A DNA stretch of 64,000 bases. It comes from JAHEEL01 sp963785245. GTDB taxonomy: Bacteria; Actinomycetota; Acidimicrobiia; Spongiisociales; UBA5794. Both the position numbers and the translations under genes were made by a program. The DNA lies in contig CAWAUO010000005.1 in assembly GCA_963785245.1 (NCBI GenBank), forward strand, positions 62,001 to 126,000, read 5' to 3'. The notes under the pieces are model-generated. The model saw only the letters and a list, made by a program, of their open reading frames with translations, made no database searches and was not told where the DNA came from. The number at the start of each line of letters is the position of its first letter. Positions within the stretch are counted from its first letter, which is position 1. Of this stretch, positions 18,092 through 25,793 are shown piece by piece.

Positions 18092-19066
18092 TCAGACAGC
18101 GGCGTACTCGGCGGTGCGTGCACGCTCGACGATGAAGTCGACGAGATTGACGAAGGGGTCGAACCCGATGATCGTCGGGGCGTCCGCAACGAAGTTCGAC
18201 AGAGCGTTGATGTCGTAGAAGCTCGCCTCGCCCGTTCGCTCGTCGATCAGGTACTCGACCCCGCCGAGGTCTGCACCCGTCGCTGCGAGCGCCCGGCCTG
18301 CTTCGCGGATGACCGACTCAGGCGGCTGGAATTCCTCGATCGGGAGTTCGCGTCCGGACACCCCATCGGCGAAGCCGGGCAGTTCGCAGTAGTCGGCGGG
18401 GCAGAGGTTGAACGAGTTCGGCGTGAGAGAGATCCTGATTGCGTACAGAAACTCGCCGTCGAGGAACTCGACCCTGACGATTGAATTGCCGACCGGTGTG
18501 AGGTGCTCCTGGACCAGCGCGGTGTGGTCGGGGCCGAACTCGAACTCGTCGGCGTCGGCTGCACGCCGGAGCTCTGCCGCGTTCTCGAACGAGACGATGC
18601 CCGCTCCGCTCCCGCCGATGTTGGGCTTCACCAGGACCGGATAGATCAGGCCGTGGGCGGCGGCCACGGCTTCGTCCGGGTGGTTGATCACCCGAGCCCG
18701 GGGGTGGGCCACACCGAGGCGTTCGAGAAGCCGCAACTGCCGCGCCTTCGAGATCTCGTGGCCGTAGGCAAGGGAACCGTTGATGACGGGTACCCCGACG
18801 TCCTCGAGGTAACGGAGATAGTCGAGCGTTGAAAAGACGGCGGTCCGGCTGTTGCGCAGCCAGGATGACGGGCTCATCCGGTTGACGACGAGGCTGTAGC
18901 CGGGTTCGGTGACCGACGGGTCGTAGCGGAGGAGGTTCGCATCGACGGGTTCATAGGGGATGCCCCGACGATCGAGTTCAGCGAACAACGGCATGAACCA
19001 TTGGGGGTGCTCGTACAGAAGCCCGATGGGGCGTTGCAGGGGTGTGGGGTTGGTCGTCGACAACAA
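18092..19066 (-). CDS. ATP-grasp ligase, RimK-like
   Basis: A 324-residue enzyme of the ATP-grasp fold. The N-terminal part has IGLLYEHPQWFMPLFAELDR. The ATP-binding part has YPVLVKPNIGGSGAGIVSFE (K and Gly-rich loop) and the acidic metal site VEYLIDERTGEASFYDINAL. Relatives ligate amino acids to an activated carboxylate, or bind ATP in peptide-maturation pathways. The substrate here is unknown and no precursor peptide or amino-acid carrier is adjacent. The start is taken as TTG 19066 (the next codon is also TTG), placed seven bases after AGGAG. The longer frame upstream is unsupported and overlaps the intergenic region. Confidence 0.82.
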   Translation of the reverse strand: MLSTTNPTPLQRPIGLLYEHPQWFMPLFAELDRRGIPYEPVDANLLRYDPSVTEPGYSLVVNRMSPSSWLRNSRTAVFSTLDYLRYLEDVGVPVINGSLAYGHEISKARQLRLLERLGVAHPRARVINHPDEAVAAAHGLIYPVLVKPNIGGSGAGIVSFENAAELRRAADADEFEFGPDHTALVQEHLTPVGNSIVRVEFLDGEFLYAIRISLTPNSFNLCPADYCELPGFADGVSGRELPIEEFQPPESVIREAGRALAATGADLGGVEYLIDERTGEASFYDINALSNFVADAPTIIGFDPFVNLVDFIVERARTAEYAAV

Positions 19067-19370
19067 GGGCAAGCTCCTGTTCTGGTGAGGGGTATTGGAT
19101 CGGCAGACGCATGGGGGAGGGCTCCCGAGAACCTCTCGAACGGTTGCGTCGTCAGGAGCGATGGCGACGAGTCGCGACAGGCTCCGGGCGGATCGCCCGA
19201 GAGCTGCTACACGCGCAACACCACCGTTCTGTGACCAACACCGTTTCAACCATACCGATGCGACCCGACCGCGGAGCGGTCGATTCCGCAGCAGGAGTAT
19301 CGGGCGCAGACGTTGGCTTCAACCGGGTGGACCCCGGGCCCCAAGCATGGCACGGAGGCGAGAAAGTTAG
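19067..19370. other. Divergent intergenic region
   Basis: No gene is seen between the ATP-grasp gene and the tetR gene at 19405. It should hold promoters for both. Only the right end, described separately, shows recognisable sites. Confidence 0.4.
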
Positions 19371-19394
19371 TTATCAAACGGGACAGTATGGTAA
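19371..19394. promoter_or_regulatory. Candidate TetR operator/promoter
   Basis: TTATCA and TGGTAA form an imperfect inverted repeat (one mismatch) spaced 12 bases, inside an AT-rich block just upstream of the tetR start at 19405. A further ATGT...ACAT pair lies at 19394-19406. Autoregulatory binding is inferred only from position. Confidence 0.35.
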
Positions 19395-19404
19395 TGTATT
19401 AAAC

Positions 19405-20034
19405 ATGCTGAAAACACCGACCTCAGTGCGCCCGCGGCGAGGACGCCCGCGCGACCCGGCCGTCGATCGAGCAATCCTCGAATCGGCTCGTGAGGTCCTG
19501 GCGCGGCGAGGCTTCACCGGCACGTCAATGGACGAGATCGCTCGGACGGCCGGCGTGGGCAAGGACACGCTGTACCGCAGGTGGAAGTCGAAAGAGTTGC
19601 TCGTGCAACATCTTCTCACCGTGCTGGCAGCCGAGAACGACCCCGTGCCGGCAGACGATGATCCGAGGTACTCGCTCTTCGTGTTCCTCCAGGACGTCGT
19701 GCGCTTGAACACACGTTCCGATTTCGGAGCGATCCTGGCGGGGATCGTTGGCGAATCGGCGCGGAATCCGGGATTGGCCGCTGCATTCCACCAGTTCTGG
19801 GGCGAGCGCCGCCGTGTCGCGGGCGACCTCGTACGTCGGATCGTCAACCCGCACACCTCGAACCAAGAGATCGACCGGATCCTGGATCACGTCCTCGGTC
19901 CCATCTACTACCGCCTTCTCCTCTCCGGCGACCCCATCGACGACGAGTACCTCTGGGACCTCGTCATCTCGCTGCCGTGGTCTGCCGACGAATCAGCCAA
20001 TCAAGACGAAACCACACGAAGAGAGACGAAATGA
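19405..20034 (+). CDS. TetR-family regulator
   Basis: A 209-residue repressor. The TetR N-terminal domain covers residues ~15-65 (RAILESAREVLARRGFTGTS, then VGKDTLYRRWKSKELLVQHL). The C-terminal dimer/ligand domain is of the type with a conserved F...R.N.......GILAGIV helix. ATG 19405 is chosen at the onset of homology; the AT-rich promoter block precedes it. The stop overlaps the next gene's start (ATGA), so it is coupled to a USP gene. Ligand unknown. Confidence 0.85.
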   Translation: MLKTPTSVRPRRGRPRDPAVDRAILESAREVLARRGFTGTSMDEIARTAGVGKDTLYRRWKSKELLVQHLLTVLAAENDPVPADDDPRYSLFVFLQDVVRLNTRSDFGAILAGIVGESARNPGLAAAFHQFWGERRRVAGDLVRRIVNPHTSNQEIDRILDHVLGPIYYRLLLSGDPIDDEYLWDLVISLPWSADESANQDETTRRETK

Positions 20035-20459
20035 AGACACAGGAACACATCGTTGCCGTGGTCGAACCGGCCCGTGACGGGGAAGCGGCACTCGACGTCG
20101 CACAGAAGGTCGTCAGTCGTGGAGGGCAGGCCACCGTTGTGGTTCTTGTCTCCCGTAAGACCATGAGCGACGTGCGGGACTTCGCTGAGTCCGAGAGCCT
20201 CACCGTTCCGGACGCGACCGAGATCTTTTTCGATCGTCTCGCTGAGATGTACGTGTCGATGATCGGTAGCTCCACCGCAATCTCCGTCGTCACCGAGAAC
20301 GCCTCCTCCGGCCGATCCGTGTTCGAGTTGGCCTCACGCATCCGGCCAACCTCAATCGTCATGCCCCAGCGGGTGGCAAATCAGCGGAGCTGGCGGTCAT
20401 CGGTTGCCCGGTCCGCGGTCCCGGTACTGATCACGCCGCCCATCGCCACAGCAGCCTGA
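20031..20459 (+). CDS. Universal stress protein-like
   Basis: A 142-residue alpha/beta protein of USP-like fold (VAVVEPARDGEAALDVAQKV first strand-helix; a terminal VARSAVPVLITPP strand). The classic ATP-binding G-x2-G-x9-G(S/T) loop is replaced by a VMPQRVANQRSWRSSV segment, so nucleotide binding is uncertain. ATG 20031 overlaps the TetR TGA (ATGA), so the two form an operon. A stress-related role for the pair is inferred. Confidence 0.7.
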   Translation: MKTQEHIVAVVEPARDGEAALDVAQKVVSRGGQATVVVLVSRKTMSDVRDFAESESLTVPDATEIFFDRLAEMYVSMIGSSTAISVVTENASSGRSVFELASRIRPTSIVMPQRVANQRSWRSSVARSAVPVLITPPIATAA

Positions 20460-20557
20460 ATCGCGCGTTGCCGGGGTCGACGGGTCCGAAGCGACGTCCG
20501 CGCGGCGCGGATTCCCCGCGTAGGGTCGGCATCTCCGGGATGTGAGGGAGATTCACC

Positions 20558-20953
20558 ATGGGTTGGAAGAACATCGTTCTCTGGGTGCTGCAGTGGTTCT
20601 TCGGCATCTACTTCATCGCGATCGGGGTCATGCACTTCAGTGTCCCCGACGGTCTTCCCGCAATGATGGAATGGATGTACCAACTCGACGACACGATGCA
20701 CGTCGTGGCTGGGATCGCCGAAATCCTCGGAGGTATTGGCTTGATTCTGCCGAGCATCACCCGAATCCAGCCACAGCTGACGGTGATTGCCGCAGCTGGA
20801 CTCGTGCTGGTGATGATTGGAGCCGTGGTCTTCCACGCCAACCGTGGCGAAGGCGCCTCGATCGCCACGAACGTGATTATCGGGGCGCTCATGGCGTTCG
20901 TTGCCTACGGACGCTGGAAGATCGCTCCGATCCAACCGCGTCAAGAGCGCTGA
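20558..20953 (+). CDS. DoxX-like membrane protein
   Basis: A 131-residue, four-TM membrane protein. Helix 1 is VLWVLQWFFGIYFIAIGVMH, followed by the DoxX-type FSVPDGLPAMMEW loop and AGIAEILGGIGLILPSITRI. DoxX-family proteins associate with quinone or thiosulfate metabolism or with redox membrane complexes; the specific role here is unknown. GAGGGAGA lies about seven bases before ATG 20558. Monocistronic. Confidence 0.75.
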   Translation: MGWKNIVLWVLQWFFGIYFIAIGVMHFSVPDGLPAMMEWMYQLDDTMHVVAGIAEILGGIGLILPSITRIQPQLTVIAAAGLVLVMIGAVVFHANRGEGASIATNVIIGALMAFVAYGRWKIAPIQPRQER

Positions 20954-21020
20954 CGCCGCGCTGCGCTCACGGTCCGTTCTGAATCACAGGACGGCCGTCC
21001 CGGCGCGGCACGCCTGCTGT

Positions 21021-21203
21021 TCAGCTGCCGAGGGCGGAGAAGACCTCGTAGACCATGAAGGCCGGCCAGAAGAGGCCCTGGATGAACGACAGTACGTACT
21101 CCCAGAACGTGTCCGCCTGCTGCCAGTAATAGACGAAGGCGCCGAAGATGCCGAGGCCGTAGATCGCACCTCCGCCGGCAGCGCCTGCACCGTTCGAACT
21201 CAT
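21021..21203 (-). CDS. Small membrane protein, hypothetical
   Basis: A 60-residue protein with a Gly/Ala-rich N-terminus and a single hydrophobic region AIYGLGIFGAFVYYWQQADT followed by FWEYVLSFIQGLFWPAFMVY. AGAAGGGG five to six bases upstream supports ATG 21203. It has the look of a conserved small membrane protein (aromatic-rich helix ending VYEVFSAL). Function unknown. Confidence 0.7.
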   Translation of the reverse strand: MSSNGAGAAGGGAIYGLGIFGAFVYYWQQADTFWEYVLSFIQGLFWPAFMVYEVFSALGS

Positions 21204-21273
21204 GGGCACCCCTTCTCGCTGATGTGCTGAGCGTACACGCTCCCCATCCCGCCGAGGCTACCCCGACGCCGCG

Positions 21274-21789
21274 TCACTCGCCGGTGTGACCGTCGATGGC
21301 CTGACGGATGAGGTCGGCGTGGCCGAGGTGCCGGGCATACTCCTCGATCAGGTGGATCAGGATCCATCGAACGCTGTAGAACGCCCGGTCGCACTGCTCC
21401 ACGTCGTCGAGGTCGGCTGTCCGGAAGACAAGATCCGCAGCGTTAGTCTCCCGTCGAAACGTCTCGAGGGCGTCGGTCAACGTGGCGTCTGCTGGGGGAT
21501 GGAAGTCGCCGTCGACGTCCCCGTCCGGATGCGCGTCTCGCGAGTAGATCGGGCTCACGTCGAGGCCGAGGAGCGACCGCTGCGCCCACCCCCGTTCTAC
21601 TTCGGAGGCGTGGCGGATCAGTCCAAGCATCGTGAGGTCGCTCGGTGGACACGTCGCCATGCGGGCCTGATCGTCGGTGAGACCGGCCGTCTTGCGGACC
21701 AAGAAGGTCCGCTGGTGACCGAGGAACGCCAGGAGCGTGGTTTTCTCGTCGGCAACCGCCACTTCGTCTTTGGGCCAGAGATCGTTCAT
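21274..21789 (-). CDS. DinB/DUF664 family protein
   Basis: A 171-residue four-helix protein. It has the DinB metal-binding layout: His in GLIRHASEVERGWAQRSLLG near residue 60 and the pair in WILIHLIEEYARHLGHADLI near 145-160 (H-x3-E-x2-R-H-x2-H). Actinobacterial members are often mycothiol-dependent S-transferases, which would suit this host. ATG 21789 has TAGGTT six bases upstream and no ribosome binding site, so it is probably leaderless. The preceding neighbour (on its own strand) is the VanW-like gene. Confidence 0.88.
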   Translation of the reverse strand: MNDLWPKDEVAVADEKTTLLAFLGHQRTFLVRKTAGLTDDQARMATCPPSDLTMLGLIRHASEVERGWAQRSLLGLDVSPIYSRDAHPDGDVDGDFHPPADATLTDALETFRRETNAADLVFRTADLDDVEQCDRAFYSVRWILIHLIEEYARHLGHADLIRQAIDGHTGE

Positions 21790-21844
21790 CCGGCAAACCT
21801 ACCCGGCCGGACGAGCCCATGCCTTCACGATCTCGCCAACTTGC

Positions 21845-23851
21845 CTACGGCTCGGTGGTGGTTGTGGTCGGCGGTTCGGTGGTGGTTGTGGTCGGCGGTT
21901 CGGTGGTGGTTGTGGTCGGCGGTTCGGTGGTGGTTGTGGTCGGCGGTTCCGTCGTGGTCGTGGTTGAGCCACCGGGAACGGTCGTGGTTGTGGTCTCTTC
22001 GGGCACCGTGGTGGTAGTGGTCGTCTCTTCCGGCACCGTCGTCGTGGTGGTCTCGCCCGGCGGCTTCGTGCATCGGGCAGAACCCGGGGCGGTCGAACAC
22101 GACGCCACCTGGATCTTCTTCGCGCTGCCCCGGTACCGCCACGTGAAAGGTTCACGTTCCACGGTGCCGTCCGGGTAGGTGATCACGCGCGTCACGGTGA
22201 CGGTCCATCCCTCGGACCCGCGAGAGACAACCTTCTCGGCCCCCGGCGCGAGGCTCGGGTTCTCTTCGTAGATCACCCGGGGCTCGGTGAAGTTCCTCCG
22301 GTCCGAGCGCTCCGCGGAGACCTTCAGACCGCCGTTGTTGCCGTAAAAGATCACACTCACCGACGAAGCGGTACGTGACGTCCGGATGATGACCGGCGCG
22401 TCCGTGTTGTTGCGGAACACGACGTCGGGATGCGGATAGCCGAGCGTGGCCTCGCGCCCCTCTGGGTACTTCTTGAAGTAGATGCTGTGCGGCTGGTGCT
22501 CGATGTCCTCGTAGCCGCCGAAGAACACGGCGTTGAAGAACGTCGTCCCGAACTGGCTCACGCCACCACCGACATTGGTGGGACTGTCACAGCAGTAGAC
22601 CTCGCCGTTGATGATCGCCCCGTCCCGCACGTAGCCCTTGGCCTCGGTGCGCCGACCGACCTTCTCGTTGATGGAGAATGTCTCGCCCGGCATAACGACG
22701 GAGCCATCGACGGTCTTGGCCATCGTGTGGATGTTGGTGACGCGCGGCTGCCCGGATGGGAAGTTCGTCCGGAACTGCGACACGATCGTGAGCGGGCCCC
22801 AGGCCTCAACTTCCTCGGGCGTGATCTCAGGTTCCACGTCGGCGACCATCGGAAGCGGTCCCCGGCCGCCGACGAGGGCGGCCGCGGTCAGGGCGGGAGT
22901 AAGCGCTTCGACATCGACCTGTTGCCCGTACTCAGGCGGCGTCACCGAGACGGTGCCGGTGGCGAGGTTGGTGTCGATCTGGACCTCGACCGGTGCCTGT
23001 TCGAGTTCACCGAGGCGGGGTTCGACCGCCGCTGTGATGATCTCGGGATCGAGACCAATCACGATGCTCGCGGGTTCGTCGAAATCAAAGTCAACCGTCA
23101 CGGCTGCAGCGATCTCGGCCTCAGTGACCGTGAGCGTCGCGTCATACAGAGCGTTGGTGAGGATGGCCGGTTGGCTGATCATGCCATCGATCGTTGCGGC
23201 CGCCTCATCCAGATCTTCGGCCGTGAGGGCTGGTGGCCGGTCGAGGAGGGGGATCTCTTGAACCGTGCGGTCGCCAGAGACGAGCGTGGTTTCCACGACC
23301 GTGCGAGCCGCATCCCGGTCGATCCGCAAACCTGCCCTCGGATACTCGACCTGAACCGCACCTCCCAGCACCTTGATGTCACCTTCAAAGGCGGGGGTCC
23401 GGATCGCCAGGCGCTCCCAGAGCTCGAGGATGCTGTCGATGGCGTCGGTGTCGATGGTGGCGACCACGGGTGAGTCCACGGTGGTTGAGGTGAAGCTCCG
23501 CACCCACGGCATGAGGCCGTCGATCAGTCCGTCGTCGCTCGCCGTGTCGGCACTGGCAACGGCGGACTCGACGTCGACCGTGAGACGGATGTCCGACGGC
23601 TGCAATTCAAAGGTCTTGCCGTTGACGACGAAGACCGCCGGTTGGCTATAGATCGCATCCTGCTGAGCCTTCACCACGGTGAGCGCTTCGTCAGGCGTCA
23701 TCCCGGCAACATCGACACCGGCGACCGACACATTGCGCGGCAACGTCCCGCTGTTCGCCCACCGGTCGGTGGCATACACCGCAACGGGCAACAGCAGGAT
23801 CAGCAACGGCGCGAGGACCAGGAGTGCGATCCTCCCCGGCATAGTTGTCAT
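21845..23851 (-). CDS. VanW/YoaR-family exported protein with Thr/Pro tail
   Basis: A 668-residue protein. An N-terminal TM helix (residues ~8-27) anchors it. Two peptidoglycan-binding-4-type domains follow (about 60-180 and 200-320). The VanW domain spans about 345-480 (AKTVDGSVVMPGETFSINEK, NVGGGVSQFGTTFFNAVFF, HQPHSIYFKKYPEGREATLG). A G5-like segment precedes a C-terminal tail of T-rich/EPP repeats. VanW/YoaR proteins act in peptidoglycan-related processes at the cell surface; the exact reaction is unproven. ATG 23851 is preferred (GGGGG about five bases upstream) over GTG 23869. Divergent from the SLH-like gene at 24003. Confidence 0.85.
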   Translation of the reverse strand: MTTMPGRIALLVLAPLLILLLPVAVYATDRWANSGTLPRNVSVAGVDVAGMTPDEALTVVKAQQDAIYSQPAVFVVNGKTFELQPSDIRLTVDVESAVASADTASDDGLIDGLMPWVRSFTSTTVDSPVVATIDTDAIDSILELWERLAIRTPAFEGDIKVLGGAVQVEYPRAGLRIDRDAARTVVETTLVSGDRTVQEIPLLDRPPALTAEDLDEAAATIDGMISQPAILTNALYDATLTVTEAEIAAAVTVDFDFDEPASIVIGLDPEIITAAVEPRLGELEQAPVEVQIDTNLATGTVSVTPPEYGQQVDVEALTPALTAAALVGGRGPLPMVADVEPEITPEEVEAWGPLTIVSQFRTNFPSGQPRVTNIHTMAKTVDGSVVMPGETFSINEKVGRRTEAKGYVRDGAIINGEVYCCDSPTNVGGGVSQFGTTFFNAVFFGGYEDIEHQPHSIYFKKYPEGREATLGYPHPDVVFRNNTDAPVIIRTSRTASSVSVIFYGNNGGLKVSAERSDRRNFTEPRVIYEENPSLAPGAEKVVSRGSEGWTVTVTRVITYPDGTVEREPFTWRYRGSAKKIQVASCSTAPGSARCTKPPGETTTTTVPEETTTTTTVPEETTTTTVPGGSTTTTTEPPTTTTTEPPTTTTTEPPTTTTTEPPTTTTTEP
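21853..21948. repeat. Four exact 24-bp tandem repeats in the VanW-like tail
   Basis: The 24-base unit beginning CGGTGGTGG is repeated four times without mismatch and encodes TTTTTEPP-type units on the reverse strand. A degenerate continuation precedes it. Such in-frame repeats change copy number by slippage without breaking the protein. Confidence 0.9.
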
Positions 23852-24002
23852 GACACCCCCGTCAGGCACACTTGATCTTCTTCAATCCCACTCAGGCACA
23901 GAGAGTATCTCGGGTCTCGGCAATCGAGCCTTGAGCGTGAGCATTCACCTTCCGGTAGCACTCTCGGGACCGCAATCCTTCAGCCGGGTGGTGTGTGCGC
24001 CG

Positions 24003-25619
24003 ATGACTCCGGATATGGGTTGGTTCACCGCGCTCACATTGGCCGTGATGCTCGCAGCGCTGCCGCCCGGTGGATCGTTCGTCGACGACGACGGCAACGT
24101 CCACGAAGGGGCGATCGAAGGCATCGCCGCCGTCGGAATCACCCGGGGCTGCAATCCCCCGTCGAGCGACCGGTACTGCCCAGACTCGACCGTCAACCGT
24201 GAGCAGATGGCGGCCTTCCTCGCCAGAACGCTGGATCTCCCGGCAACCGACCGCGACTACTTCGCGGACGACGAAGGCAACATCTTCGAAAACGACATCA
24301 ACCGCCTCGCCGCGGCCGGGATCACCCGGGGCTGCAACCCGCCGGCGAGCGACCGATTCTGTCCCCAAGACTCGATGACCCGCGGAGCGATGGCCGCGAT
24401 GCTGGCGAGAGCGTTCAACTATCCGGCCTCCGGCGGTGACCGTTTCGCCGACGACGACGGCCATCTCTTCGAGTCGGATATCGAACGGATTGTGGCCCAA
24501 GGTGTCACCCTCGGGTGCAACCCGCCGACCAACGACCGGTTCTGTCCCGGCCGCTCGGTAACCCGGGGTGCTATGGCATCGTTCCTTGCCCGTGCGCTCG
24601 ATCTCGATCAGACGACACCACCCCCGAGAGAATCGCCATTGCCGGGCAACCCCGACGGCACCTACCCCGTTCCGGCGGACGGACGAGCCGACGACGTTTC
24701 ACATCCCGATGTCGTGATCGGGAACGGGACTCCGGCATCCTGCACGTCCACAGCGGTCGTCGACGCCGTAGCGCGGGGCGGCATCGTTACCTTCGACTGC
24801 GGTCCCCGGCCGCACACCATCGTGATGACCGAGACGGCAAAGGTGTTCAACAATACCGGTCCGAAGATCGTCATCGACGGCGGGGGCCTCGTCACGCTCA
24901 GCGGCGGGGGGGCGAACCGGATCCTCTACATGAACACCTGCGATCCTGACCAAGTCTGGACGACGTCGCACTGTCAGGACCAAGACCATCCGCAACTGAC
25001 CATCCAGAATCTGACCTTCACCGAGGCGGACTCCACGGGTCTCGAGAACGACGGCGGCGGCGCCGTATGGGTCCGTGGCGGACGCCTCAAGATCGTCAAC
25101 GCGGTGTTCACCAACAACCGCTGCGAGGCCACGGGTCCCGATGTCGGGGGAGCGTCGGTGCGGGTCTTCAGTCAGTTCCGTGATCTCCCGGTGTATGTGA
25201 CGAACAGCACCTTCGGTGGTGGGCCGGCGTTCGGGAACGAGTGCTCGAATGCAGGTGGCATCAGTTCGATCGGTGTCTCGTGGACGATCACCAACAGCCT
25301 GTTCAGCTACAACGAGACCACCGGCTGGGGAGCCAATCCACAGCGCAGCGGATCGCCGGGCGGTGGCAGCGGTGCAGCGATCTACAACGACGGGAACGAG
25401 ATGACGCTCCGCGTGCTCGGCACGAAGATTGAGCACAACCACGCCAACGAGGGCGGCGCCGCGATCTTCTTCGTCAGCAACAACCGCACCGGCCACCTCA
25501 TCATCGAAGACTCGGTCCTTCGCGACAATCCGAGCGACCGTTTCGGTTCTGCAGGATTCCCCGGCATCTTCTTTCTCGGACGTGGCCCCATCCAGGTGAG
25601 CGACTCGACCATCGAGTAG
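24003..25619 (+). CDS. SLH-like repeats plus parallel beta-helix, exported surface protein
   Basis: A 538-residue protein. Residues ~5-22 form a signal-like helix (WFTALTLAVMLAALPPGG). Three S-layer-homology-like repeats follow at about 26-80, 87-140 and 148-200, each with a paired Cys motif G-C-N-P-P-x4-R/D-(Y/F)-C-P (Cys50/59, 111/120, 172/181) that likely forms a disulfide. A Pro-rich linker leads to a right-handed beta-helix (about 230-538; ITNSLFSYNETTGWG, then EDSVLRDNPSDRFGSAGF rungs), a fold of carbohydrate-active or adhesive surface proteins. The start ATG 24003 is uncertain; ATG 24015 is also possible. It could bind cell-wall polymer through the SLH-like part. Substrate unknown. Confidence 0.75.
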   Translation: MTPDMGWFTALTLAVMLAALPPGGSFVDDDGNVHEGAIEGIAAVGITRGCNPPSSDRYCPDSTVNREQMAAFLARTLDLPATDRDYFADDEGNIFENDINRLAAAGITRGCNPPASDRFCPQDSMTRGAMAAMLARAFNYPASGGDRFADDDGHLFESDIERIVAQGVTLGCNPPTNDRFCPGRSVTRGAMASFLARALDLDQTTPPPRESPLPGNPDGTYPVPADGRADDVSHPDVVIGNGTPASCTSTAVVDAVARGGIVTFDCGPRPHTIVMTETAKVFNNTGPKIVIDGGGLVTLSGGGANRILYMNTCDPDQVWTTSHCQDQDHPQLTIQNLTFTEADSTGLENDGGGAVWVRGGRLKIVNAVFTNNRCEATGPDVGGASVRVFSQFRDLPVYVTNSTFGGGPAFGNECSNAGGISSIGVSWTITNSLFSYNETTGWGANPQRSGSPGGGSGAAIYNDGNEMTLRVLGTKIEHNHANEGGAAIFFVSNNRTGHLIIEDSVLRDNPSDRFGSAGFPGIFFLGRGPIQVSDSTIE

Positions 25620-25793
25620 CGCTTCTTCACGCGGGCGAGAGATCGGCTTCCGTCGATGACGCGATGGTGGTGTACGAAGACTTCGAACGTCTGTGATCCA
25701 CCACGGTGCCGGACGCCATCTGATCCGATCGCCGGCTCGGCGGGACCCAAAGAGTCGGAGTGGTACCTTGTCTCAGCCGACGGAGGTACCGAC

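Noticed and set aside
21853..21948. Tandem 24-bp repeats as a CRISPR or VNTR array
   Set aside because: There are no spacers between units and they lie inside a coding frame, giving TTTTTEPP blocks; this is a protein repeat.
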